12,987 nt of DNA from Candidatus Pelagibacter sp. (GTDB taxonomy: Bacteria > Pseudomonadota > Alphaproteobacteria > Pelagibacterales > Pelagibacteraceae), in contig JABMNQ010000088.1 of assembly GCA_013204495.1 (NCBI GenBank), forward strand, positions 1-12,987. The letters run 5' to 3'. Shown here piece after piece: positions 1 to 7,095 of this stretch (position 1 is its first letter; each line of letters starts with the position of its first letter). The notes under the pieces were generated by a model that saw nothing but the letters and a program-made list of their open reading frames with translations, made no database searches and had not been told where the DNA came from. A program made the translations under genes and the position numbers.

Positions 1-187
1 ATTGTTTCAATCTTTCAAATGCTTTTAATCTCCATTCCAGCATCCACTGAGGTTCTTTTTTAATTTTTGAAATAAATTTTATAACCTCTTCATTCAATCC
101 TTTTGGGGCACGTATGTTTTCTATATCAGTTGAAAAACCATACTTATAATCTTTTAATTTTTCTATTTCTTTTTCTCTAGCGTCCAT
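1..187 (-). CDS. sufB: SufB, Fe-S cluster assembly scaffold subunit (N-terminal part, cut by window edge)
   Basis: The minus strand from the ATG at 187 reads 62 codons without a stop to the window edge. The peptide contains YGFSTDIEN, PKGLNEEVIKFIS and a W-x-L-E-W-R-L-K-A-F stretch, which match the conserved N-terminus of SufB. SufB is a subunit of the cytosolic SufBCD complex, which builds Fe-S clusters with sulfur delivered by SufS/SufE. The catalytic core lies outside the window. The start is fixed by alignment with the family and by the two-base gap after the iscR stop codon, so the two genes are very likely cotranscribed and translationally coupled. The rest of a suf operon (sufC, sufD, sufS) probably continues leftwards; that is inference. 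Confidence 0.9.
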   Translation of the reverse strand, partial: MDAREKEIEKLKDYKYGFSTDIENIRAPKGLNEEVIKFISKIKKEPQWMLEWRLKAFERLKQ

Positions 188-189
188 TT

Positions 190-615
190 TTAAATTCTAC
201 TTTCAGGGTTATTAACAATTAAGTCTCTTAAATTTTTATTTTCAAAAAAATCATTAATATGATTTTGTAATTCATCCCATAAATTATGTGTAATACACTT
301 TGCAGTTTTACCGTTGCAGCTTTTTTTTGACTCTTTTTTGCATTGAACAGTTTTAACTTCCTCATCAACTGCATTTAATATATTTGCTATCTTAATATCT
401 ACTGGCTCTTTATTTAAAATATAGCCACCATTAGTTCCTCTGATGCTTATGACTATTTCATGTTTTTTAAGTTGTAAAAATATCTGTTCTAAGAAATCTA
501 AAGATATCCCTTGCCTTAAAGATATATCCCTCAAAGAAACAGGGTTAGTGCTATTAAATTTAGCTAAATCCGCTAAAGCCATGACTGCATATCTACCTTT
601 TGATGTAAGTTTCAT
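190..615 (-). CDS. iscR: IscR-type Rrf2-family transcriptional regulator of Fe-S cluster biogenesis
   Basis: This 141-residue protein opens with MKLTSKGRYAVMALADLA, the Rrf2 winged-helix signature. Residues 1-80 form the DNA-binding domain (LEQIF recognition helix, RGTNGGY wing). Cys92, Cys100, Cys107 and His110 correspond to the three cysteines and histidine that ligate the [2Fe-2S] cluster in E. coli IscR, although the loops between cysteines are slightly longer here (7 and 6 residues against 5 and 5, from memory). Glu43, the residue linked to operator discrimination in E. coli, is also present. It stands first in an operon with sufB and has a perfect type-1 IscR operator over its promoter. 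The expected role is therefore a Fe-S-sensing repressor that controls itself and the Suf genes. No Shine-Dalgarno sequence is visible before the ATG. Confidence 0.93.
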   Translation of the reverse strand: MKLTSKGRYAVMALADLAKFNSTNPVSLRDISLRQGISLDFLEQIFLQLKKHEIVISIRGTNGGYILNKEPVDIKIANILNAVDEEVKTVQCKKESKKSCNGKTAKCITHNLWDELQNHINDFFENKNLRDLIVNNPESRI

Positions 616-638
616 ATTTACTATATTTTATAAGGTTT

Positions 639-666
639 TTTATATATACTTGACTATTTTAGTCAA
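639..666 (-). promoter_or_regulatory. sigma70-type promoter of iscR-sufB
   Basis: On the minus strand TTGACT (-35, 661-666) is followed after 16 bp by TATAAA (-10, 639-644). Transcription should begin near 632, which gives a leader of about 17 bases before the iscR ATG at 615. The -35 box is inside one arm of the IscR operator, so bound IscR would block RNA polymerase. The start site is inferred from spacing. Confidence 0.75.
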
Positions 667-670
667 GTAT
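646..670. promoter_or_regulatory. IscR type-1 operator (perfect 11-bp inverted repeat)
   Basis: The left arm ATACTTGACTA (646-656) and right arm TAGTCAAGTAT (660-670) are exact reverse complements around a TTT spacer. All 25 positions agree with the E. coli type-1 IscR consensus as I recall it: left arm ATASYYGACTR, WWW centre, right arm YAGTCRRSTAT. Type-1 sites are bound by the [2Fe-2S] form of IscR. The site lies 31 bp upstream of iscR and contains its -35 hexamer, as expected for autorepression. It also sits 78 bp upstream of the divergent hydrolase gene. Confidence 0.9.
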
Positions 671-747
671 AGAATCCTTAAAAAACTTAACATATTGTCG
701 CGTAGTTATGGTAAATGTAATTTTTTTTTAACAATTATCAAACATTT

Positions 748-1404
748 ATGGATAACAAAATAGTAGAAGTTTTTATACCTGGTTCTGAAGGAAGATTGGA
801 AGCAAAATATTACAAAAGTAATAAAACTACATCACCAATTGCATTGGTTCTTCAACCACACCCTCAATATGGTGGAACGATGAATAATAAAGTTGTAGTT
901 GATACATTCCATGCGTTTATGGAAAATGAATTTTCAGTTTGTAGAATTAATTTTAGAGGTGTTGGAAAAAGTGATGGCGAATTTGATAATGGTCAAGGAG
1001 AATTAGCTGATGCAGCAGCAGCTTTAGATTGGCTAGAGAGAGAAAATTTTGACAATTCACAATGTTGGGTTTCTGGATTTTCTTTTGGATCGCTAATAGC
1101 AATGCAATTATTAATGAGAAGACCAGAGATAAATAGATTTATCGCAATATCACCTCAACCAAATGTATACGATTTTTCATTTTTATCACCTTGCCCTACA
1201 TCTGGTTTAATGATTTATGGAAAAAAAGACGAACTAGTTTCACTAGAACATATTGCAGATTTAAATAAAAAGTTGAACTCTCAAAAAGGGATTAAAGTTG
1301 ACTTTCAGGCTATAAGTGATGCCAATCATTTTTTTACTAAAACAGAAGATGTTTTGGCAAAAAGTTTGGATAAATACATTAAAAAAGAATCTGCTTTATT
1401 TTAA
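748..1404 (+). CDS. alpha/beta hydrolase (COG2945-like), probable serine esterase/thioesterase
   Basis: This 218-residue cytosolic protein has a complete alpha/beta-hydrolase triad. Ser112 lies in the nucleophile elbow G-F-S-F-G, Asp161 in YGKKDELV, and His194 in DANHFF. The oxyanion-hole region is HPQYGG (38-43), followed by the NFRGVGKSDG loop (68-77) typical of the small COG2945 hydrolases. No signal peptide or membrane segment is visible. The substrate is unknown; relatives are called esterase, peptidase or dienelactone-hydrolase-like on weak grounds. The gene is transcribed away from iscR-sufB and shares its 132-bp control region, and a hydrolase next to iscR-suf is, from memory, common in alphaproteobacteria. 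Its stop is only two bases from the convergent anmK stop. I could not assign a convincing promoter of its own. Confidence 0.85.
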   Translation: MDNKIVEVFIPGSEGRLEAKYYKSNKTTSPIALVLQPHPQYGGTMNNKVVVDTFHAFMENEFSVCRINFRGVGKSDGEFDNGQGELADAAAALDWLERENFDNSQCWVSGFSFGSLIAMQLLMRRPEINRFIAISPQPNVYDFSFLSPCPTSGLMIYGKKDELVSLEHIADLNKKLNSQKGIKVDFQAISDANHFFTKTEDVLAKSLDKYIKKESALF

Positions 1405-1406
1405 AC

Positions 1407-2534
1407 TTAATAATTTTTAACTAAAATTCCACCAGTACAAGGTTTTTTCACATTTGTGGTGCCGGTAAATGAAATCATTTTTTTAAGTAGAGATCTAATT
1501 GCAAGATAAGCAAAGGCTTGGGACTCTATAAAATCACCATTAACATTAAAATCATCAATTAAATTTAAACAAATATTACTAGGTAATCTTTTTTTAATGT
1601 TTTCCATTAAAGTTAGGTTTTTTCTACCCCCACCACAAACCAATATATTTATTTTATCATTTTGATTAATTTTAGTTGCTTTAAATATTGATTGATAAAT
1701 TATTTCGCTAGTAAATTTAGTTAATGTTGAAAGTCCATCTACATATGACAGGCCTCTTACAAAACCGAGATCAAAGTCCTTAATATCAAATGAAAGATTG
1801 TTACCTGTTTTAATATTGTCAAAATTTTCTATAGCTTTATTTAAAATAATTTCATCTATTTTTCCCACACTTGCTGCTTTGCCATTATTGTCATATCTAT
1901 CATTAGTATGTTTTCTAACCCATTCATCTAACAGGCAATTACCTGGCCCTATATCATAACTTTTTAAATCTTCATTTTTATTTGATTTAATAATTGTGAT
2001 ATTTGCGATGCCTCCAATATTTAGAACACAAACAGGTAATTTCATTTTAACTTTATTTATGAGTAAGTTATGAAAAATTGGTGCTAAAGGGGCTCCTTGG
2101 CCCCCATTTATAATATCATTGGCTCTAAAGTTATAAATTACATCTTTTTTTAAAAGGCTTGATAACAAAGATCCATCACCCAATTGTTTGGAAAATTTTT
2201 TGTTCCCATCATGAAATATAGTTTGTCCATGAAAACCAATTAAATCTATTTCATTAGTATTTTCGTGAATAATTTTATTGCAAATTTTCCCATGAAATAA
2301 CGTTATTTTTCTTTCAACATCATTTATTAGTTTTGAATTAACAATTATATCATTAGCAGTGTTAATTTTATTCCTAAGGCTTACTAAATCTTTATATAAC
2401 CCCTCTTCATATTCAAAATATTCATCAAAAATTGATTCGTATTCGTTTTCACCGTTAGATCTAATAATTGATGCGTCAACACCATCCATAGATGTGCCAC
2501 TCATCAAGCCTAAGGAGGTGTAAATTTTTTCCAT
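1407..2534 (-). CDS. anmK: AnmK, 1,6-anhydro-N-acetylmuramic acid kinase
   Basis: AnmK opens the anhydro ring of 1,6-anhydro-N-acetylmuramic acid (anhMurNAc) and phosphorylates it to MurNAc-6-phosphate with ATP, which lets the cell recycle peptidoglycan sugar. The 375 residues match the family length of about 370. Diagnostic motifs are all present: GLMSGTSMDGVD (9-20), GFHGQTIFHDG (100-110), NIGGIANIT (172-180), DIGPGNCLLDEW (194-205), GGGRKN (301-306), and ESQAFAYLAIR near the C-terminus. The protein is cytosolic. It is divergent from tyrS, with 44 bp between the two ATGs, a pairing I recall as common in alphaproteobacteria. Partner recycling genes such as murQ or nagZ are not in the window. 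No strong ribosome-binding site precedes the ATG. Confidence 0.95.
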   Translation of the reverse strand: MEKIYTSLGLMSGTSMDGVDASIIRSNGENEYESIFDEYFEYEEGLYKDLVSLRNKINTANDIIVNSKLINDVERKITLFHGKICNKIIHENTNEIDLIGFHGQTIFHDGNKKFSKQLGDGSLLSSLLKKDVIYNFRANDIINGGQGAPLAPIFHNLLINKVKMKLPVCVLNIGGIANITIIKSNKNEDLKSYDIGPGNCLLDEWVRKHTNDRYDNNGKAASVGKIDEIILNKAIENFDNIKTGNNLSFDIKDFDLGFVRGLSYVDGLSTLTKFTSEIIYQSIFKATKINQNDKINILVCGGGRKNLTLMENIKKRLPSNICLNLIDDFNVNGDFIESQAFAYLAIRSLLKKMISFTGTTNVKKPCTGGILVKNY

Positions 2535-2578
2535 TCTTATTTTTTTAATAAATATTGTATATTCTTGATAGCATATTT

Positions 2579-3808
2579 ATGAATAATTTTTTAAAAGAAT
2601 TTAGAGATAGAGGTTTTTTTTATCAGTGTACAGGTGAGGAAAATTTATCCCAATTATTAGATAAAAAAAAAATTAACGCTTATATAGGTTTTGATTGTAC
2701 GGCTGAAAGTCTTCATGTTGGAAGCTTACTTCAAATCATGTGTCTTAGATTATTACAAAAACATGGTCACCGTCCTATAGTATTATTAGGTGGTGGAACA
2801 ACTAGAATTGGTGACCCTTCAGGAAAAGACAAAACTAGAACTATTTTATCAGAAGATGAAATTGAAAAAAATATCAACAGTATTGAGAGAATTTTAAAAA
2901 ATTTTTTAGATGATAAGGATCCCAATACAAAACCTATATTTGTAAATAACTACTCTTGGTTAAAAAATTTAAATTACATTTCCTTTTTAAGAGATATTGG
3001 AAAACATTTTACAATAAATAAAATGTTAAGTTTTGATAGTGTAAAAACTAGACTAGAGAGAGAGCAATCTTTAAGTTATATGGAATTCAATTATATGATT
3101 TTGCAAGCATATGATTTTCTTGAATTAAATAAAAAAGAAAATTGTATGTTACAAATTGGTGGTTCTGACCAATGGGGAAATATTGTTAATGGAGTAGAGC
3201 TGATTAAACGATACTCTAATAATCATGTCTATGGGCTAACGACACCTTTAATAACATTAGCATCTGGTGCCAAAATGGGAAAAACAGAATTTGGTGCGGT
3301 TTGGCTAGATAAAAGATTTCTTTCGCCTTATGATTATTGGCAATTTTGGAGAAATATTGATGACCGAGATGTTTTAAAATTTTTAAAATTTTTTACAGAT
3401 ATTTCAATAGAGGAAATTGAGAAGATTAAAGATAAAGATATTAATGAATTAAAAATTTTATTAGCAAATGGAACTACAACAATGTTGCATGGTGAAGAAG
3501 AAGCCAAGATATCTCAAGAAACAGCCAAACAAACTTTTGAGGATAATGCACTGGGAGATAATTTACCATCAATTGAAATTCAAGAGAAAATGTTAGTTGA
3601 TCAAGTTAATATTATAGATTTAATTGTTATGTCTAAACTGGAGACATCTAAAAGTGAAATTAGAAGATTAATAAGAGGAAGTGGCATTAAAATAAATGGT
3701 CAAACTATTTCTGATGAAAAATTACTTATTACCAAATCTTTATTTAAAGACAACCTAATCAAACTTTCCTTGGGTAAAAAAAAACATATTAAAGTTGAAT
3801 TAATCTAA
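2579..3808 (+). CDS. tyrS: TyrS, tyrosyl-tRNA synthetase (class Ic, bacterial type)
   Basis: TyrS charges tRNA-Tyr with tyrosine using ATP. The 409-residue product has the Rossmann catalytic domain with the HIGH-type motif HVGS (46-49) and a GGGTTRIGDPSGKD nucleotide-binding stretch (71-84). QIGGSDQWGN (192-201) contributes to the tyrosine pocket, and KMGKTEFGAVWLD (232-244) is the KMSKS-type loop. A C-terminal S4 RNA-binding domain (about 345-405, with SKSEIRRLIRGSGIKING) follows. I chose the ATG at 2579 because MNNFLKEFRDRGF aligns with the start of other TyrRS. An in-frame TTG at 2555 would add eight residues without family support. The stop codon interlocks with that of the convergent AsmA-like gene. 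No T-box or other leader structure fits in the 44-bp divergent gap. Confidence 0.96.
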   Translation: MNNFLKEFRDRGFFYQCTGEENLSQLLDKKKINAYIGFDCTAESLHVGSLLQIMCLRLLQKHGHRPIVLLGGGTTRIGDPSGKDKTRTILSEDEIEKNINSIERILKNFLDDKDPNTKPIFVNNYSWLKNLNYISFLRDIGKHFTINKMLSFDSVKTRLEREQSLSYMEFNYMILQAYDFLELNKKENCMLQIGGSDQWGNIVNGVELIKRYSNNHVYGLTTPLITLASGAKMGKTEFGAVWLDKRFLSPYDYWQFWRNIDDRDVLKFLKFFTDISIEEIEKIKDKDINELKILLANGTTTMLHGEEEAKISQETAKQTFEDNALGDNLPSIEIQEKMLVDQVNIIDLIVMSKLETSKSEIRRLIRGSGIKINGQTISDEKLLITKSLFKDNLIKLSLGKKKHIKVELI

Positions 3809-6003
3809 TTTTTTTTTATTTTTTCTAACGTTCTTGTAATAAATCTAGGTGTTAAAGTTTTAATTGGGTTTACAGTTGTTGATAAGTCTTTTGATGATCC
3901 TTTAATTTTAAAGCTAACTCCAAATACACCTTCTCCTGTCTTGTCTCCAATCAAAAGGTCACCTAAAAAAGGTATTGATGCAATAGCCCTGTTTATGGTT
4001 GTGGCTGGAACCAGAGTTCCTCGTAAACTAACTAATTTTTTTGCATCTATATAGCCATCCATCAGTATAGAAACTGCTGGCCCAATAGCATACATTTCAT
4101 CAATTGTAGTGAGGCCCTTTTGATTTGAAAATCTCATTTCTAGGTCAGTAAATCTAATCCCCTCACCCGTTAGTATATCTGCAATACCCTGGAGCGAGGC
4201 TAGACTTAAAAGTTTAGCCAAAACGGGTACTTCTTGAACTTTGAAGTTATTAATAATCAATACTGAATTAGATACGTTATCTTTTTTAATGGAATTAAAA
4301 TCCAAGTACCCTTCTTCAAAACCTTTTATAAACTTATATCTTTTAATTAATGTTTTTGGATAATCAGTTAACAATCTTGTAGTGGTCTCCATTGCTTCAT
4401 TGGTATCAATTTGTAGGTTAATTTTTTTATTATTTGGAAAAAGTGAATCGAGTTTAAGATTATTAATCTTATTATTTTTAAAGTTGATATATCCCGTTAA
4501 ATTATTTAAATAATTAATTTCGTCGATGTAAGTTTTTTTAATTTCAATATTAACTCTAGTATTTAGTTTCTGAAAAATAGAAGAATTTTCATCTTCACTG
4601 TCCATAATGTCATCTATTAATTTTGCAAGATCAAGACTATCACCCTCTAAAAAGAAATTAGAATTATCCTTCTTTAAGCTTATTTTATTAATAATGTTTT
4701 TGTTATTTTTATAATCAACGTTAGCTGAATCAATATCAACAATTTTAAAAGTTGGACTAAGTTCTAAATTATTTATTAAGATCTTATTTTTACCTTCCTC
4801 TAATGAGATAGATTTAAAATTCATTGAACCATTCTTTTTTAAATCTCCATTTATTGAAATTGTTGAATTAATACCCTCTTTTTTTTCATACTCTAAAAAT
4901 TTTAGGGTTAAAGGATTGTTTTTAATATTGAATTTAGTGTTAAATAAAAATTGATTATTATTTTTAATAATCTCATAAGATAATTGCTCAATTTTATCTG
5001 TTAAAAATATATCTCCATTGCCATTAATGGTTAATTTATCTTTGTTATAATTAATTTTAATTTTTTGTTTCTCAAATTTTATCTCTTCCGTTGCATTTAG
5101 AAAATAAGGTTTTAAATTTATACGTTTTTCTAGGATTGTTAGCTGATCTAAGTCGATAGTAGTTTTTACTTTGAGATCATTAAATTTTAATTTTTTATTA
5201 ATTGTAAATGAAAAATCATTTTTGGAACTAAATTCAATTTTTTTGATATCAGGATAATTAATTAAATTTCCAAATATTTGTTTTAGATCTTTGCTTTCTA
5301 ACTTTTGATTTTTGTTTAGTAAGGTTCCTTCAATTAAATATAAATCTTTTTTTTTTTCAATTTTGGTTAAAGGTGAATTAAATTTAATTTCATTAAATAT
5401 AGCACTTATTTTGCTTAATGAGTATTTGTCTCTAGTTATATCAAATGAAAAATTTGTATCTTTAACACTTGATTTATTTAATAAATTTAATCTTGTATTT
5501 TTAACAAATCCTTTAATCTGATAGTTATCTTTTACTTTTCCTTGATTATCAAAATTTATATTAGTATCAACCGCTATAACACCCTCTTTAATAATTGTAT
5601 TTAGAATGAATAATTGAGGTGTGTTATAAAACGCTCTTATTAAGAAGATTAAATCATTAATTTTAACTTCTGCTGTAGAAATTTGCACATCATCAATAGA
5701 AAATTGATCATTAATTAAAGATTTTAAAGATACATTTGTTTTAATGTTGTTTATATCAATCTTACTGTCTTCAATTAATATTTGTGTGTTTTTAGTTGTA
5801 ACATTTATGCTAAAATTATACGGATTTAGTAAATAAGTAACATTACTTAATTTAAGATTAACTTTATTATTAATTTCTAAAATACTTTTATTAATTTGAT
5901 TATTAAATTTATCTGTATTTATTCCAACAACGCTTAAATAAATTATTGCTAGAATTAAAAGCAAAACAACGGTTAAGAGAAATTTAATTAATCCTTTGAT
6001 CAT
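3805..6003 (-). CDS. AsmA/YhdP-like envelope protein with N-terminal membrane anchor
   Basis: The 732-residue protein starts with one membrane segment (residues about 4-27, rich in Leu/Ile/Val) and continues as a long beta-rich, Asn/Lys/Ile-rich periplasmic region without cysteines. The conserved C-terminal block (about 585-732) contains LLSLASLQGIADILTGEGI, IDEMYAIGPAVSILMDGYID, LRGTLVPATTIN, IPFLGDLLIG and TVNPIKTLTPRF. This is the signature of the AsmA-like C-terminal domain of YhdP/DUF3971 proteins. Relatives are inner-membrane-anchored bridge-like proteins that affect phospholipid supply to the outer membrane; that role is inferred from the family. It is shorter than YhdP (about 1270 residues), mainly in the middle. 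It is last in the mrcA-prfB operon, and its ATG overlaps the prfB TGA as ATGA, which suggests coupled translation. Confidence 0.8.
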   Translation of the reverse strand: MIKGLIKFLLTVVLLLILAIIYLSVVGINTDKFNNQINKSILEINNKVNLKLSNVTYLLNPYNFSINVTTKNTQILIEDSKIDINNIKTNVSLKSLINDQFSIDDVQISTAEVKINDLIFLIRAFYNTPQLFILNTIIKEGVIAVDTNINFDNQGKVKDNYQIKGFVKNTRLNLLNKSSVKDTNFSFDITRDKYSLSKISAIFNEIKFNSPLTKIEKKKDLYLIEGTLLNKNQKLESKDLKQIFGNLINYPDIKKIEFSSKNDFSFTINKKLKFNDLKVKTTIDLDQLTILEKRINLKPYFLNATEEIKFEKQKIKINYNKDKLTINGNGDIFLTDKIEQLSYEIIKNNNQFLFNTKFNIKNNPLTLKFLEYEKKEGINSTISINGDLKKNGSMNFKSISLEEGKNKILINNLELSPTFKIVDIDSANVDYKNNKNIINKISLKKDNSNFFLEGDSLDLAKLIDDIMDSEDENSSIFQKLNTRVNIEIKKTYIDEINYLNNLTGYINFKNNKINNLKLDSLFPNNKKINLQIDTNEAMETTTRLLTDYPKTLIKRYKFIKGFEEGYLDFNSIKKDNVSNSVLIINNFKVQEVPVLAKLLSLASLQGIADILTGEGIRFTDLEMRFSNQKGLTTIDEMYAIGPAVSILMDGYIDAKKLVSLRGTLVPATTINRAIASIPFLGDLLIGDKTGEGVFGVSFKIKGSSKDLSTTVNPIKTLTPRFITRTLEKIKKN

Positions 6004-7095
6004 TTAACTTTATACAATGAACTCTCTAGAAAGTCGTCAATTTCTCCGTCTAATACCTTGTCAGGATTAGAGCTTTCAAAACTAGTCCTATTATCCTTCA
6101 CCATTCTATAGGGGTGTAAAACATAAGACCTGATTTGATGCCCCCAACCTATTTCTGACTTGGAAGACTCTACAGTTTGACTTTCTTTTTCTCTCTTCTT
6201 CATCTCAAAATCATAAAGTCTTGCCTTAAGCATATTCATACAAGTTTCTTTATTTTTATGTTGAGATCTCTCATTTTGACATTGTACAACAATCTTTGAA
6301 GGCATGTGAGTAATTCTAACGGCACTATCTGTTGTATTAACATGTTGTCCACCTGCTCCACTAGATCTATAGGTGTCTATCCTTAAATCTTTTTCAATAA
6401 TCTCAATGTCAATATTTTCATCTACAACAGGATATATCCATACACTAGCAAAACTGGTGTGCCTTCTTGCGCCAGAATCAAATGGAGAAATTCTTACCAA
6501 TCTGTGAATTCCTGACTCGGATTTTAACCATCCAAAAACATAGTCTCCTTGAATTTTTATGGTAGATGATTTTATTCCTGCTTCATCTCCTTTATGCTCA
6601 CTTATTAATTCAGATTTAAAACCCCTTATATCAGACCATTTTAAATACATTCTTCTAAGCATTTCTGCCCAATCCTGACTCTCAGTACCACCAGCACCAG
6701 CATGAATTTCTATATAGCAATCTAAGCTATCAGTTTCATTTGATAGAAAGCACTTTGTCTCGTTTTGCTTTGCTAATGTTTTTAATTTTCTAACACTTTC
6801 TAAAACTTCGGTAATTATTGATTGATTTTTTTCCTCTATAGCCAAATCATTTAATTCATTTAAATCAATAAGTGACTTAAATGTATCGTCATATGAATTA
6901 ATTAAATCTTCATATAATTTTTTTTCTTTAATTGTTTTTTGAGAAGTTGATTTATTTTGCCAGAAATCACTTTCTAGCATTTTTTGATTATTTTTTTTTA
7001 ATTTTTGACGGATATCATTTTTTTCAAAGATACCCCTTAACTCTTTGATTAATTCTTTCTATTTCCAACTTATGATTTATGTATTCATTTTCCAT
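6000..7095 (-). CDS. prfB: PrfB, peptide chain release factor 2, made by programmed +1 frameshift
   Basis: RF2 recognises UAA and UGA and triggers peptide release on the ribosome. The gene starts at the ATG at 7095 and reads 23 codons (MENEYINHKLEIERINQRVKG-Y-L) to an in-frame TGA at 7024-7026. A +1 shift at CTT (7027-7029) continues with GAA AAA AAT into the main frame, giving 23 + 341 = 364 residues against 365 in E. coli. The class-specific SPF tripeptide is at about 203-205 and the catalytic GGQ at 248-250, nearly the same positions as in E. coli. The acidic coiled-coil domain 1 lies before them. Its ATG shares one base with the mrcA stop (TAATG), and its TGA overlaps the next ATG. Starting at the internal ATG at 6980 would remove about 38 N-terminal residues and miss the regulation. 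Confidence 0.95.
7024..7038 (-). promoter_or_regulatory. RF2 autoregulatory +1 frameshift site
   Basis: Reading the minus strand, the codons are AAG GGG TAT CTT TGA. This is the canonical prfB recoding signal: an internal Shine-Dalgarno-like AAGGGG, three bases, a slippery CTT and a UGA stop. When RF2 is scarce the ribosome pauses at UGA and slips forward by one base, making more RF2. The base after the stop is A (UGAA) rather than the C found in E. coli. Confidence 0.95.

Noticed and set aside
2511..2520. Perfect Shine-Dalgarno-like TAAGGAGGTG on the plus strand ahead of tyrS
   Set aside because: It is about 58 bases from the tyrS ATG with no start codon at a usable distance, and it is the complement of conserved N-terminal codons of AnmK.
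2555..2578. In-frame TTG start that would extend TyrS by eight residues
   Set aside because: The added residues have no counterpart in TyrRS proteins, and the ATG at 2579 aligns with the family start.
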